From Pseudomonadota bacterium (GTDB taxonomy: Bacteria; Pseudomonadota; Gammaproteobacteria; Burkholderiales; Casimicrobiaceae), in NCBI GenBank assembly GCA_018241765.1, contig JAFEDD010000015.1, forward strand, positions 45,613 to 109,612: 64,000 bases of DNA, read 5' to 3'. Position 1 is the first letter of the stretch. The number at the start of each line of letters is the position of its first letter. The notes under the pieces were generated by a model. That model did no database searches. It worked only from the letters and a program-made list of their open reading frames with translations, and had not been told where the DNA came from. This document shows positions 35,079 through 45,612 of this stretch, one piece after another. A program made the position numbers and the translations under genes.

Positions 35079-35501
35079 ATGTCTCGTTCCCTGCTCGTCA
35101 CGCTGCTCTGTGCCGCATCCCTGGGCGCGCATGCCGCGGAAGATTCGCCAGCCGCGCGCAAGATCGCCGCCGATCGCTACCTGAGCGTCGTGCCGATCGC
35201 GCGCCTCGTCGATGACACGTTCGTCGAGATGGGCAAGCAGATGCCGCCCGAACAGGGGGCGGATTTTCTGCGCGAGGTGAAGGTGCTCGTGCGCGTGGAG
35301 AACATCGAGGCAATCGCGCGGGACTCGATGATCCGTCACTTCACGGCCGACGAGCTGAACGCGCTCGCGGACTTCTACGGCTCTTCGGTGGGCGCCAGCG
35401 CGATGAAGAAATTTGGCGCCTACATGGCCGACGTGGCGCCGGCGCTTCAGCTTGAGCTTCGGCGCGGGATGCAGGAACTCGGGAAGAACAAGGCGAAGTA
35501 G
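35079..35501 (+). CDS. DUF2059 domain secreted protein
   Basis: A 140-residue exported protein with a signal peptide (RSLLVTLLCAASLGAHAAE), followed by a helical domain. The DUF2059 hallmark is in the second half: DSMIRHFTADELNALADFYGSSVGASAMKKFGAYM. Such proteins are small periplasmic helical proteins of unknown function, often in envelope-related neighbourhoods. The start is ATG 35079, with AAAAAAGGA just upstream, and it begins the signal peptide. The in-frame extension upstream to 34959 overlaps the preceding gene and is rejected. The convergent pdxH gene ends 34 bp after the stop. Confidence 0.85.
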   Translation: MSRSLLVTLLCAASLGAHAAEDSPAARKIAADRYLSVVPIARLVDDTFVEMGKQMPPEQGADFLREVKVLVRVENIEAIARDSMIRHFTADELNALADFYGSSVGASAMKKFGAYMADVAPALQLELRRGMQELGKNKAK

Positions 35502-35535
35502 CGTCCGCTGGCAGCCCGCCGGTCGGCTCAGCCGC

Positions 35536-36180
35536 TCAGGGCGCCAGCCGCTCGATGTGCCAGCCGCCGAATTGCCGCATGTAGACCAAGCGGTCGTGCA
35601 GCCGCGATTGCCGGCCCTGCCAGAACTCCACGCGCTCCGGCACGATGAGATAGCCGCCCCAGTGCGCCGGTCGTGGCGGCCCGCCGGGCAGGATGCCGTA
35701 GCGTGCGGTGGCCGCCGCCACGCGCGCCATCAGTGCTTCGCGGCTGCCGATCGGTTCGCTCTGCGGCGAGGCGTGGGCGCCGATGCGCGAGGCGAGCGGG
35801 CGCGAGTGGTAGTAAGCGTCGGACTCGGCGTCGGGCAGTCGCTCGACGCGCCCTTCGATGCGCACCTGGCGCTCCAGCTCCACCCAGTGGAAGGTCAACG
35901 CCGCCCATTGCGATTCGGCGAGTTCGCGTCCCTTGCGGCTCTCGTAATTGCTGAAGAAGGTGAAGCCGCGCTCGTCGCAGCCTTTCAAAAGCACGATGCG
36001 CGCCGAGGGGCGACCCTGTGCGCTGACGGTCGCCAGATTCATCGCCGTCGGCTCGGGAAGCTTCGCGGTGATTGCTTCGTCGAGCCATTTGCGAAACTGC
36101 GCGACCGGATCCGCGGCGAGGTCGCGCTTGCCGAGCGCGGCAAATTTGTATTCCTTGCGAAGATCGGCAAGATCGGTCAT
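35536..36180 (-). CDS. pdxH: Pyridoxamine/pyridoxine 5'-phosphate oxidase
   Basis: A 214-residue FMN enzyme that makes pyridoxal 5'-phosphate. Conserved segments are [29 protein letters not shown], the FMN site [41 protein letters not shown], and the C-terminal [25 protein letters not shown], which is the family terminus. The start is ATG 36180 ([12 protein letters not shown]). An in-frame start at 36333 would add sequence without family similarity. It is divergent from the MoxR-type gene across 130 bp. Confidence 0.96.
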   Translation of the reverse strand: MTDLADLRKEYKFAALGKRDLAADPVAQFRKWLDEAITAKLPEPTAMNLATVSAQGRPSARIVLLKGCDERGFTFFSNYESRKGRELAESQWAALTFHWVELERQVRIEGRVERLPDAESDAYYHSRPLASRIGAHASPQSEPIGSREALMARVAAATARYGILPGGPPRPAHWGGYLIVPERVEFWQGRQSRLHDRLVYMRQFGGWHIERLAP

Positions 36181-36310
36181 GGTGGCGGCCTCGGCGCTCG
36201 GAGCGCGTGCTAAGATCGACCGTATTGTTGCATGCGGTTTCGCTGCCGTTTTCGAGCGCTGCAACGCGGCATCGGATGGGCGCCTCGCCGCGCCGCCCTC
36301 AGGGTTACCG

Positions 36311-37156
36311 ATGACCACCAAATTCCAAGGCACCGACTCCTACATCACCACGCCCGACCTGCTGCTCGCGGTCAATGCGGCGATCACGCTCAAGCGCCCG
36401 CTCTTGGTCAAGGGTGAGCCCGGCACCGGCAAGACGCTGCTGGCGGAAGAGGTGGCGCGCGCGCTCGGCTGGCCGCTCTTGCAATGGCACATCAAGAGCA
36501 CCACCAAGGCGCAGCAGGGGCTCTACGAATACGACGCCGTGAGCCGCCTGCGCGATTCGCAGCTCGGCGACGAAAAAGTGCGCGACATCGGCAACTACAT
36601 CAAGCACGGCGTGCTGTGGGATGCCTTCGCGAACGAGACGCCGACTGTCGTGCTGATCGACGAGATCGACAAGGCCGACATCGAGTTCCCGAACGACCTG
36701 CTGCGCGAGTTGGACCGCATGAGCTTCGACGTCTACGAGACGCACCAAACCATCGCCGCCAAACATCGGCCGCTGTTCATCATCACCAGCAACAACGAGA
36801 AGGACCTCCCCGACGCTTTCCTGCGCCGCTGCTTCTTCCACTACATCAAGTTTCCGAGCAAGGAGACGATGAAGCAGATCGTCGACGTGCACTTTCCCGG
36901 CATCAAGCAGGAACTGGTCAGCGCCGCGCTGGAAGCGTTCTTCGATCTGCGCGAATTGCCCGGTCTCAAGAAAAAGCCCTCCACCAGCGAACTGATCGAC
37001 TGGATCAAGCTGCTGCTCGCCGAAGACGTCGACCCGGCCGTGCTTCGCGAAAAGGACCAGCGCAAGGTGCTGGCGCCGCTCTACGGCGCGGTGCTGAAGA
37101 ACGAGCAGGACACCGAGCTCTTCCAGAAGCTGCTGTTCATGGCGCGGCGGGGGTAG
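36311..37156 (+). CDS. MoxR-type AAA+ ATPase
   Basis: A 281-residue MoxR-family ATPase. Walker A is [16 protein letters not shown] (about residues 34-49) and Walker B is [19 protein letters not shown] (about 113-131). Sensor-1 is [21 protein letters not shown]. The C-terminal [20 protein letters not shown] is typical of the MoxR/CoxD-like group. MoxR ATPases act as chaperones for metal or cofactor insertion, generally with a von Willebrand-factor A protein encoded next door. No such gene follows here. Start ATG 36311. The next gene, the sensor kinase, begins 191 bp downstream. Confidence 0.9.
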   Translation: MTTKFQGTDSYITTPDLLLAVNAAITLKRPLLVKGEPGTGKTLLAEEVARALGWPLLQWHIKSTTKAQQGLYEYDAVSRLRDSQLGDEKVRDIGNYIKHGVLWDAFANETPTVVLIDEIDKADIEFPNDLLRELDRMSFDVYETHQTIAAKHRPLFIITSNNEKDLPDAFLRRCFFHYIKFPSKETMKQIVDVHFPGIKQELVSAALEAFFDLRELPGLKKKPSTSELIDWIKLLLAEDVDPAVLREKDQRKVLAPLYGAVLKNEQDTELFQKLLFMARRG

Positions 37157-37347
37157 CGCGGCCGCTCCACGCTGCGCCCGGACGCCAGTGTGGCGTCTTG
37201 CATTTCCCAGGGCATGAAAGCGCGTCGGTCGCCGCGTCGCTTCGTTGCCGACACTCGCCGTTGCCGCGCTTTGCACTTCGATTCGAGGGCCAATCCATCG
37301 CGCCCATTGGCCCTGATCCACGCGAAACACCGCACTAGAATGCGCCC

Positions 37348-38820
37348 GTGTATTACCCGCGCTCGCTCACCAACGTCATCCTGGCGTGCTTCGTGCTGTC
37401 AGCGGTGCCGTTGGTCGTTGCGCTCGCTGAACTGGCGTTCGGGCTCGACAGTCTGGCCAAGCGCTCACAGCTTTCGGTGCGCGAGGCGCAGGCCGCAAGC
37501 ACGGCGTCGCGCGAACTGCGCGAAGTCACCGCGAACATCGAGCGCGCGGTGCGCCAGGCCATCGTGCTCGAGGATGCGTCCCTCGTCGATGGCTATCGCA
37601 AACTCGATGGTCAATTGCAGCAGACGCTGATCCGCAGCCAGAGCCTGCCACTGGCCGATGATGAGCGCGCCGCCGTCAAACGCGTCGGTACGCTGCGGGT
37701 CGTGCTTGCGGCGGCGCTGCGCAATGGGCTCCCCGACGCGGGGGAGCGCCCGCGCCTCGCGGAGGCGGCCGCCGATCTGGCCGATGCGGCGGCGCATGCG
37801 GCGACCCTGCTCGGGCGCGTCACCGAACGTGAGGTGGTCACCTTGCGCGAGATGGCGGCGCGAACGCGCGAAAACTGGCCCTGGTTCCTCGGCGTCGCGG
37901 CGGCAACCGCGCTGTTGCTGGCGATCGGATTCTCGATCCTGATCGCGCGGCCGTTGCGCAATATCGATCGCAGCATCCGCAAGCTCGGTCGCGGCGAGTA
38001 CAACGAGGAGATCATCATCAACGGTCCGCGTGACCTGCGCTCGCTCGGTGAACGGCTCGACTGGCTGCGCCGGCGCCTGCTCGATCTGGAGACGCATCAG
38101 TCGCGCTTCCTGCGCCACGTCTCACACGAGCTGAAGACCCCGTTGACCGCCGTGCGCGAGGGATCGGAACTTCTGCGTGACCGCATCGTCGGAGAGATGT
38201 CCACGGAACAAAGCGATGTCGTACGCATCATCCGCGACAACACGGTATCGCTGCAACGCTTGATCGAAGACCTGCTTTCCTATCAACAACACAAGAGCGC
38301 CGCACCGTTGAAGCTCGAAATGGTCGAACTGAAGCCGATCATCGAGCGCGTGGTGCGCGAGCACCGGCTCGAAATGCTGGCGCGTGCGATCGGCGTCGAC
38401 GTGCGCGGCGAGGCGGTCACGTTGCGCGCCGACCGTGAGCAACTTCGCGTCGTGCTCGATAATCTGGTGTCGAACGCGATCAAGTACGCGCCGCGCGGCA
38501 GTCGCGTGCGGATCATCGTCGCGCTGGTCGGTGGCATGGTGCAGATCGACGTCGAGGATGACGGCCCCGGCATCGCGATCGAGGATCAGGAGCGGGTGTT
38601 CGAGACGTTCTATCGCGGAGACATCAATCCGAACGGCAAGGTGAAGGGCTCGGGGCTCGGCCTTGCCATCGTGCGTGAATATGTGCTGGCGCATCGCGGG
38701 CACGTATTCGTCGTCGAGCCGGGCAAGCCGGGCGCGCGCTTTCGCGTGCGGCTGCCGCTCGATCTCATGGTGACCGAGGCGCCGCTCGCGCCGACTGAGG
38801 GGAATTCGATTGCAGCGTAA
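37348..38820 (+). CDS. glrK: GlrK (QseE)-like sensor histidine kinase
   Basis: A 490-residue inner-membrane kinase with two transmembrane helices (about residues 8-30 and 178-198), a helical periplasmic domain between them, and a HAMP segment following. The phosphorylated His is in RHVSHELKTPLTAVREG (about 255-270). The ATP domain has NLVSNAIKYAP, VEDDGPGIAIEDQERVFETFYRG and GSGLGLAIVREY. It starts at GTG 37348. The next gene overlaps its stop, and the sigma-54 regulator follows, which is the GlrK-QseG-GlrR order of enterobacteria. That system controls small-RNA and glucosamine-6-phosphate homeostasis there. Whether the same target exists here is unknown. Confidence 0.88.
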   Translation: MYYPRSLTNVILACFVLSAVPLVVALAELAFGLDSLAKRSQLSVREAQAASTASRELREVTANIERAVRQAIVLEDASLVDGYRKLDGQLQQTLIRSQSLPLADDERAAVKRVGTLRVVLAAALRNGLPDAGERPRLAEAAADLADAAAHAATLLGRVTEREVVTLREMAARTRENWPWFLGVAAATALLLAIGFSILIARPLRNIDRSIRKLGRGEYNEEIIINGPRDLRSLGERLDWLRRRLLDLETHQSRFLRHVSHELKTPLTAVREGSELLRDRIVGEMSTEQSDVVRIIRDNTVSLQRLIEDLLSYQQHKSAAPLKLEMVELKPIIERVVREHRLEMLARAIGVDVRGEAVTLRADREQLRVVLDNLVSNAIKYAPRGSRVRIIVALVGGMVQIDVEDDGPGIAIEDQERVFETFYRGDINPNGKVKGSGLGLAIVREYVLAHRGHVFVVEPGKPGARFRVRLPLDLMVTEAPLAPTEGNSIAA

Positions 38821-39451
38821 ACACTCCATACCGCTTCGGGCTCGGCAAGCCGCACCACCGCGGCGCCGGGCGGGTGGCATTGCGCTGCTGCTGGCGCTGG
38901 GCGTGCTCGCGGGGTGCGTCAGCGCGCCCGAGACGACCGAGCCGCCGAAGCCCGTCCCCGCCGCCACGCAGACGGTGTATGTGCCGGTGTATGTCGAGGT
39001 CGAAAAGCGCGCGCCCCCGCCGCCGGCGCCCGAGCCGTTGAAATTGCCCGATGAGCAGGAGCAAAGCCTCACCCTGTTGCTCGAAATGACGCGAACGGTT
39101 GGCGTGCCGGCCGACGAACTGCGCAAGGAATACGCCGCCGCGCAGACAGCGTTCAACAAGGAGCGCACCGCGATCAACCGGCTGCGTTACGCGTGGCTTG
39201 CCGCATTGATCGGCCCGGCTGCGGGTGACGAGGCGCGTCTGCAGGGGCTGCTGGAACCGCTGGTCGCCAAGGGCGGGCTCGCGGCGAGCCATCCGTTGCG
39301 TCCGTTGGTCGAAGTGTTGCTCGCGCAGATTGCGGAGCGCAACCGCCAGTTGCGCGAGGAACAGAAGCGAGCCGATGCCCTGCAACAGAAGCTCGATGCG
39401 CTGAAAGCCATCGAAAAGCAACTGCTCGACCGCGAGCGACGGAGGAACTGA
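38810..39451 (+). CDS. QseG-like outer-membrane lipoprotein between kinase and regulator
   Basis: A 213-residue protein whose basic N-terminus leads to a lipoprotein signal ending LGVLAGC (Cys near residue 36), then a Pro-rich stretch (EPPKPVPAATQ, APPPPAPEP) and a long, charged, helical C-terminal half that may be coiled coil (LLAQIAERNRQLREEQKRADALQQKLDAL). Starting from TTG 38810 it overlaps the sensor kinase gene by 11 bp. It occupies the position of QseG, a lipoprotein in the GlrK/GlrR operon of enterobacteria, but sequence similarity is only in general form. It is probably involved in modulating the kinase from the periplasm. Confidence 0.75.
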   Translation: MQRKHSIPLRARQAAPPRRRAGGIALLLALGVLAGCVSAPETTEPPKPVPAATQTVYVPVYVEVEKRAPPPPAPEPLKLPDEQEQSLTLLLEMTRTVGVPADELRKEYAAAQTAFNKERTAINRLRYAWLAALIGPAAGDEARLQGLLEPLVAKGGLAASHPLRPLVEVLLAQIAERNRQLREEQKRADALQQKLDALKAIEKQLLDRERRRN

Positions 39452-39454
39452 GCG

Positions 39455-40798
<1,344 letters not shown>

Positions 40799-40823
40799 CG
40801 CCTGCCCGCACTCCAACCTCGTC

Positions 40824-41279
40824 ATGAAAATCCAATACAAGGTATTGCGCGCCTCGGCGCGTGCCCATCTTCCTGCCTATGCAACGCCCGGTGCCGCCGG
40901 GCTCGACCTGCGCGCCTGCATCGACTCCGCCGTCGAGATCGTGGCCGGCGCGACGACGCTGCTGCCGACCGGGCTTGCCATCCATCTCGACGACCCCGGC
41001 TACGCGGCGCTGATCCTGCCGCGCTCGGGGCTTGGACACAAGCATGGCATCGTGCTGGGGAATCTGGTCGGGCTCATCGACAGTGACTATCAGGGCGAAC
41101 TGATGGTTAGCTGCTGGAACCGCAACGCGACCGGCGGACCGAGCTTCGTCATCGAGCCCGGCGAGCGCATCGCGCAGCTCGTCGTGGTGCCGGTGCAGCA
41201 GGTCGGTTTCGAGGAGGTGTCCGAGTTCACGCCGAGCGCCCGTGGTCATGGCGGTTTTGGCAGCACGGGGAGAGCATGA
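40824..41279 (+). CDS. dut: Deoxyuridine 5'-triphosphate nucleotidohydrolase
   Basis: A 151-residue dUTPase trimer subunit, which turns dUTP into dUMP and keeps uracil out of DNA. The five family motifs are visible in order: [54 protein letters not shown], and the P-loop-like [10 protein letters not shown] at the C-terminus. It begins 25 bp after the GlrR-like gene and overlaps the sugar kinase gene by 4 bp, which suggests a shared transcript. Confidence 0.96.
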   Translation: MKIQYKVLRASARAHLPAYATPGAAGLDLRACIDSAVEIVAGATTLLPTGLAIHLDDPGYAALILPRSGLGHKHGIVLGNLVGLIDSDYQGELMVSCWNRNATGGPSFVIEPGERIAQLVVVPVQQVGFEEVSEFTPSARGHGGFGSTGRA

Positions 41280-42190
41280 TGGTGGCGCATCCGCAAGTCA
41301 TTTGTCTCGGCGTGGCGACGCTCGATCAAATCTTTCGCGTCGACATCATTCCGGAGGCGCCGGCGAAGTTCGGCGCGCTCGAATTCATCGTCACCGGGGG
41401 TGGCATGGCCGCCAACGCTGCCGTGACCGTGCAGCGGCTGGGCGGGCGCGCACAGTTTTGGGGCCGGGTCGGCGACGACGACGTCGGCGACCAGATCTTG
41501 CGTCAGCTCGAACGCGAGTGCGTCGACGTGCAGCACGTGAAGCGACTGCACGGCGCGCGCTCGAAAACCTCCGCCATCCTCATCGACCGGCGCGGCGAGC
41601 GCTTGATCTGTTCGGCGCCAGCGCAGGGCTATCCGCCCGACACCACTTGGCTGCCGCTCGACGAGGTCGCTGCGGCCGACGCCGTGCATGCCGACTCGCG
41701 CTGGAAGCCCGGTGCCATCGCATTGTTCGACGCTGCGGCGGCCTCCGGCAAACCGAGCGTGTTCGATGCCGATGCCGGCGACCCCGAGGAGGTGCTGAGC
41801 ATTGCCCATGCCGCGACCCACCCCGTGTTCAGCGAGCCGATGCTGAAGAGCCTCGGGTTTGGCGCGCCGGAGCAGGCCGTGGCGCGGGCGTTCGGCGGGC
41901 GCAACGTCATCTGCGGCGCCACGCTGGGCGAGCGCGGGACGTTCTGGTTCGACGGTACCGAAGTGCGGCATACCCCCGCCCGCCTGGTGAAGGCCATCGA
42001 CACGCTGGGCGCGGGAGATACCTGGCACGGCGCGCTGGCGTTCGCGTTGGGCGAAGGGCAAGTGCTCACTGACGCGATGTCCTTCGCCACCGACGTCGCG
42101 GCGCTGAAATGCACTCGCTTCGGCGGGCGCAACGGCATCCCGACGCGCGCCGAGGTCGACGCTTTTCGCGCGACGTTCGCTGCGCCGTGA
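41276..42190 (+). CDS. PfkB-family sugar (ribokinase-like) kinase
   Basis: A 304-residue kinase of the ribokinase/PfkB superfamily. It has the N-terminal substrate-binding [17 protein letters not shown] (about residues 41-57), [17 protein letters not shown], and the catalytic C-terminal signature [20 protein letters not shown] (about residues 242-261) with the base Asp and the anion hole. The lack of the ribokinase-type N-terminal lid and the order of motifs allow sulfofructose, carbohydrate or adenosine kinases. I cannot name the substrate. Two in-frame ATGs lie at 41276 and 41279, overlapping the dut stop. It is followed by a candidate regulatory region. Confidence 0.88.
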   Translation: MMVAHPQVICLGVATLDQIFRVDIIPEAPAKFGALEFIVTGGGMAANAAVTVQRLGGRAQFWGRVGDDDVGDQILRQLERECVDVQHVKRLHGARSKTSAILIDRRGERLICSAPAQGYPPDTTWLPLDEVAAADAVHADSRWKPGAIALFDAAAASGKPSVFDADAGDPEEVLSIAHAATHPVFSEPMLKSLGFGAPEQAVARAFGGRNVICGATLGERGTFWFDGTEVRHTPARLVKAIDTLGAGDTWHGALAFALGEGQVLTDAMSFATDVAALKCTRFGGRNGIPTRAEVDAFRATFAAP

Positions 42191-42224
42191 TTGAACTTTT
42201 TGCAACCGGCCGCATCTGAGCATT

Positions 42225-42349
42225 GTGGCAAGACGGTACGCGGTGGGTTCTCCACCGTGCGATCGTCGTCCTCCCAGGACGGGTTTCCCCCGGCTCGTCC
42301 GTGGTGACGTTCAGGGCGGCCGTATCCTCCGATCGGCCGCCCTTTTTTC
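42225..42349 (+). ncRNA. Candidate small RNA with intrinsic terminator
   Basis: A 260-bp gap before ctpA contains an ordered series of hairpins on the plus strand: GCGGTGG-GTTCT-CCACCGTGC (about 42240-42262), CGTCCT-CCC-AGGACG (about 42268-42282) and the terminator below. The loops expose C/T-rich GTTCT and CCC. No reading frame here shows codon or motif evidence. It is not an obvious match to SRP RNA, 6S RNA or tmRNA. This is an inference from structure; transcription is not shown. Confidence 0.35.
42314..42349 (+). terminator. Intrinsic terminator before ctpA
   Basis: GGGCGGCCG and CGGCCGCCC form a 9-bp stem around GTATCCTCCGAT-like spacing, followed by TTTTTTCTT. It lies about 100 bp upstream of the ctpA start and could end either the PfkB transcript or a short upstream RNA. 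Confidence 0.75.
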
Positions 42350-42452
42350 TTGGGGGTTGGCGTCGGGCACCAAAGCGCGCCTCGATCGTCTAATATGCTG
42401 GCGCAGCCCGGCCAAACGCGTGGTAGCGGGCGCTTCTGAAGAGGTTTTTGGG

Positions 42453-43892
42453 ATGCGAGCGACATGGCAAAAGGCGGCGTGGGTTGGCGTAGGCGCCGCG
42501 ATGGGCGTGGCGTTGTCGCTCGCCATCACGGTTGACGCCAATCGTGACGCCAAGGCGAATATTCCGCTCGATGACCTGCGTACGTTCTCCGACGTCTATT
42601 CCCGGATCAAGAGCGACTACGTCGAACCCGTCAGTGACAAGAAGCTGATCGAGCAGGCGATCGCGGGCATGGTGTCGAGCCTCGACCCGCATTCGACCTT
42701 TCTCGACGAGGCCGCCTTCAAGGACCTGCGCACCACCACGACCGGCAAGTTTGGCGGGGTCGGCATCGAAATCGGCATCGAAGACGGCTATATCAAGGTG
42801 ATCTCGCCGATCGACGAGACGCCGGCCGCCCGAGCCGGCATCCGCGCCGGCGACCTGATCACCAAGGTCGATGGCGAATCGACTCGTGGCCTCACCACGA
42901 CGAAGGCGGTGGAGATGATGCGCGGCACACCCGGCACGAAGGTGCGGCTGGAGGTGTATCGCAAGGACGAGCGAGCCAACCATTCGTTCACGCTGACCCG
43001 CGAGCAGATCAAGATCCAGGGCGTGAAGGCACGTCTCGCCGAACCCGGCATCTCCTACATCCGCGTGCGCACATTCAACGAAACCACCGTGGCCGATGTC
43101 GTGCGTGCGCTCACCGAAGAAAACGCAAAAACGCCACTGAAGGGCGTCGTGCTCGATCTGCGCAACAACCCCGGCGGGCTGCTCGACGCCGCTGTCGGGC
43201 TTGCCGCGATCTTCCTGCCGAAGGACGCCATGGTCGTCTACACCGAGGGACGCATGGAGGGCAGTCGCAGCAAATATTTCGCCAGTCGCGACTACTACGC
43301 GCGACGCGGCGGCGACCCGCTCAGCGGCCTGCCGGACGTCCTGAAAAGCGTGCCGCTGGTCGTCATGACCAACGGGGCGTCGGCATCGGCCTCGGAAATC
43401 GTCGCCGGCGCGTTGCAGGATCACAAGCGGGCGACGATCATGGGCTCCACCACGTTCGGCAAGGGTTCGGTGCAGAACATCATTCCCCTGTCACAGACCA
43501 CCGGCGTCAAGCTGACGACCTCGCGCTATTACACGCCCAATGGTCGCTCGATCCAGGGCACGGGCATCGAACCCGACATCACGATCGATCAGCTCACGTG
43601 GGACGGCGTCATGTCGCCGAAACTTCAACGCGAGAAAGATTTGTCGCACCATCTGATCGGCAAGAACGAGACGAAGGATGCGACGCCCGACGAGGACAAC
43701 TCCGACGAGGCGCAGGAGGCGCGACTGCTCAAGGTGCGCGAGGACCAGAAGAAGCTCAAGGGCTTTGATTGGGGCAACGAGAAGGACTTCCTCTACTCGC
43801 AGGCGTTGAACAAGGTCAAGGGGCTGCCGGTCGTGCGCTCGACGGTCGAGGCCGTCGGTACCACCGCCAAGGCGAATCTGCCCACGCAGTGA
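42453..43892 (+). CDS. ctpA: C-terminal processing peptidase (S41 family)
   Basis: A 479-residue periplasmic protease with an N-terminal signal/anchor (AAWVGVGAAMGVALSLAITV). An N-terminal helical domain is followed by a PDZ domain (KFGGVGIEIGIEDGYIKVISPIDETPAARAGI), then the catalytic domain with Ser in NGASASASEIVAGAL (about residue 306) and Lys in TTFGKGSVQN (about 336). The C-terminal end is charged and probably disordered (ETKDATPDEDNSDEAQEA). It degrades misfolded envelope proteins and processes C-termini. The start is ATG 42453, with GAGG upstream. It overlaps the E1-like gene at its stop (GTGA). Confidence 0.94.
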   Translation: MRATWQKAAWVGVGAAMGVALSLAITVDANRDAKANIPLDDLRTFSDVYSRIKSDYVEPVSDKKLIEQAIAGMVSSLDPHSTFLDEAAFKDLRTTTTGKFGGVGIEIGIEDGYIKVISPIDETPAARAGIRAGDLITKVDGESTRGLTTTKAVEMMRGTPGTKVRLEVYRKDERANHSFTLTREQIKIQGVKARLAEPGISYIRVRTFNETTVADVVRALTEENAKTPLKGVVLDLRNNPGGLLDAAVGLAAIFLPKDAMVVYTEGRMEGSRSKYFASRDYYARRGGDPLSGLPDVLKSVPLVVMTNGASASASEIVAGALQDHKRATIMGSTTFGKGSVQNIIPLSQTTGVKLTTSRYYTPNGRSIQGTGIEPDITIDQLTWDGVMSPKLQREKDLSHHLIGKNETKDATPDEDNSDEAQEARLLKVREDQKKLKGFDWGNEKDFLYSQALNKVKGLPVVRSTVEAVGTTAKANLPTQ

Positions 43893-44656
43893 GCGCGGCG
43901 CTCGACGACGCGGCGCTGCTGCGCTATTCACGCCATATCCTGCTCGATGAATGGGGGGTGGCGGGGCAGGAGCGGTTGCAGTCGGCGCATGTGCTCATCA
44001 TCGGAGCGGGTGGCCTCGGTTGCCCGGCGGCACTCTATCTCGCCGCGGCCGGCGTGGGCTCGCTGACCGTCGCCGACGGTGATCGGGTCGATCTCACCAA
44101 TCTGCAACGCCAGATCGGGCACGACAGCGCGAGCGTGGGCGACAGCAAGGTGCGTTCCCTCGCGCGGCGGCTGTCGGCATTGAACCCCGAGGTGCGCGTG
44201 CATCCGGTCGAACGCTCGCTCGAAGGCGACGAACTGCTCGCCGCGGTGGCGGCAGCCGACGTCGTGATCGACGCGACGGATCGCTTTGCGACGCGACAGG
44301 CGATCAACCGCGCGTGTGTCGCGGCGCGGCGGCCGCTCGTCTCCGGAGCCGCCATTCGCTTCGATGGCCAGGTCAGCGTGTTCGATTTGCGGCGCCCGGA
44401 CTCACCGTGCTATGCGTGCATCTACCCCGAACACGGCGAGCACGAGGAGGTCGCGTGCGCCGAAATGGGCGTGTTCGCACCGCTCGTCGGCATCGTGGGC
44501 AGCATGCAGGCGGCCGAGGCGTTGAAGCTGCTGGTCGGCATCGACGGGGCCGAGGCGCTGGTGGGACGCCTGCTGATGATCGACGCGCTCAGCATGAATG
44601 TGCACACGGTGCGACTGCGGCGCGATGTCGGCTGCACCGTGTGCGCCGCGCGATAA
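43889..44656 (+). CDS. moeB: MoeB/ThiF-family adenylyltransferase (E1-like)
   Basis: A 255-residue E1-like enzyme that adenylates the C-terminus of ubiquitin-like sulfur carriers (MoaD or ThiS) for molybdopterin or thiazole synthesis. It has the Rossmann motif LIIGAGGLGCPAALYLAAAGVGSLTV (about residues 34-59), DLTNLQRQIGHDSASVG, and two CXXC pairs, CYAC (about 172) and CTVC at the C-terminus, forming the zinc site. The likely catalytic Cys is in EEVACAEMGVFAPLVG. I prefer moeB over thiF on overall sequence, without a decisive test. Starts at GTG 43889, overlapping the ctpA stop by 4 bp. Confidence 0.9.
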   Translation: MSAALDDAALLRYSRHILLDEWGVAGQERLQSAHVLIIGAGGLGCPAALYLAAAGVGSLTVADGDRVDLTNLQRQIGHDSASVGDSKVRSLARRLSALNPEVRVHPVERSLEGDELLAAVAAADVVIDATDRFATRQAINRACVAARRPLVSGAAIRFDGQVSVFDLRRPDSPCYACIYPEHGEHEEVACAEMGVFAPLVGIVGSMQAAEALKLLVGIDGAEALVGRLLMIDALSMNVHTVRLRRDVGCTVCAAR

Positions 44657-44660
44657 GCGT

Positions 44661-45551
44661 TCAATCGGCCGCGGATTGGCCGCGTACCAGATGGCGCGCA
44701 TGCAACAGGCGGTCGATCTGCGCCATCGCTTCGGCGCGCGCCTTCGGGTTCGGCCCGACGGTGACGCCGCCGGCGTGAACTCCGTTGGGCACGTCGCGAC
44801 GCACGCGCAGGCGACCGGCGGGGTTGTCGAAGTCGTGCCAGGCGTCCGCAAACAACGTGATCGTCGCGCTTTGGCCCGCTTTGCGCAGTCGTGCGACGAA
44901 GGCGCTGCACGGCGCCGCCGGAGTCCAGTCGTCCGCTTCGCCGATCAACACGGTGAGCGGAGAGGAAATGCTCGCCGGCGCGGTGTCGCGGGCATAGGGC
45001 GAGCATCCGGGGTAGAAGGCGATGGCTTCGATGAAACGCGCGTCTTCATCGAATTTGCCGTCGGGTTTGGCGTGCGTCACGGTGGCCAACACGGTCGAGC
45101 CGCCGTGTGACCAGCCCCAGAGCACGACCTTCCCGGCGTCGATGCCGGGTTGATGGCGCAACCATCGGTGCGCCGCCATCACATCGAGCGCGCGGTCGTC
45201 AGGCCGAATCGTGCGCTCCTTCATGCGGATCGTGCAGATTTCGTCGACGCCACGCGAGGTGAAGCTCTCGGGGAACAGCACCGCGATGCCGCGTTCGAGC
45301 AGCCAGTCGCGAGCCGCGGCGTGGCGGGCGTTGAGCGTTCCGTCGCGGCCCAGCCCGCCGCAGCCGTGCAGCAGGATCGCCGCAGCGCCGCTCGATCGCG
45401 CCGGCGGTGGCGTGAACCACTGCGCACGCAGCACTTGGTCGCCGCTCAGGTGCGCCGCCGCGATGCGTACGTCCGCGGCGAGGCTCGGGCACGCCGAAGC
45501 ACCGAGCGACACCAGTGCGGCGCAGACGAGCGCGTGAACCGTGCGGTGCAT
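44661..45551 (-). CDS. Dienelactone hydrolase-like alpha/beta hydrolase, exported
   Basis: A 296-residue protein with a signal peptide (VHALVCAALVSLGASACPSLA) and a dienelactone hydrolase-type alpha/beta fold. Segments seen are AILLHGCGGLGRDG (oxyanion region), the nucleophile elbow GWSHGGS (about residue 141), the acid region IGEADDWTPA and the catalytic His in DAWHDFDNPAG. It is probably a periplasmic esterase or lactonase; the substrate is unknown. The start is ATG 45551 at the signal peptide. It is convergent with the E1-like gene, whose stop is 5 bp away. Confidence 0.86.
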   Translation of the reverse strand: MHRTVHALVCAALVSLGASACPSLAADVRIAAAHLSGDQVLRAQWFTPPPARSSGAAAILLHGCGGLGRDGTLNARHAAARDWLLERGIAVLFPESFTSRGVDEICTIRMKERTIRPDDRALDVMAAHRWLRHQPGIDAGKVVLWGWSHGGSTVLATVTHAKPDGKFDEDARFIEAIAFYPGCSPYARDTAPASISSPLTVLIGEADDWTPAAPCSAFVARLRKAGQSATITLFADAWHDFDNPAGRLRVRRDVPNGVHAGGVTVGPNPKARAEAMAQIDRLLHARHLVRGQSAAD

Positions 45552-45612
45552 CAGGCTGGCCCGACAAGACAAGGCGCGATCATGGTGTCGCGTGCCGCCC
45601 TCGCGCGAAGAC

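Noticed and set aside
42191-42240. An eighth copy of the 118-bp family (AACTTTTTGCAACC)
   Set aside because: Only about ten bases at one end match; the inner stem and centre are absent.
42225-42349. SRP RNA, 6S RNA, tmRNA or a known riboswitch at the ctpA leader
   Set aside because: I see none of the conserved cores of those RNAs, so it is only listed as a candidate of unknown class.
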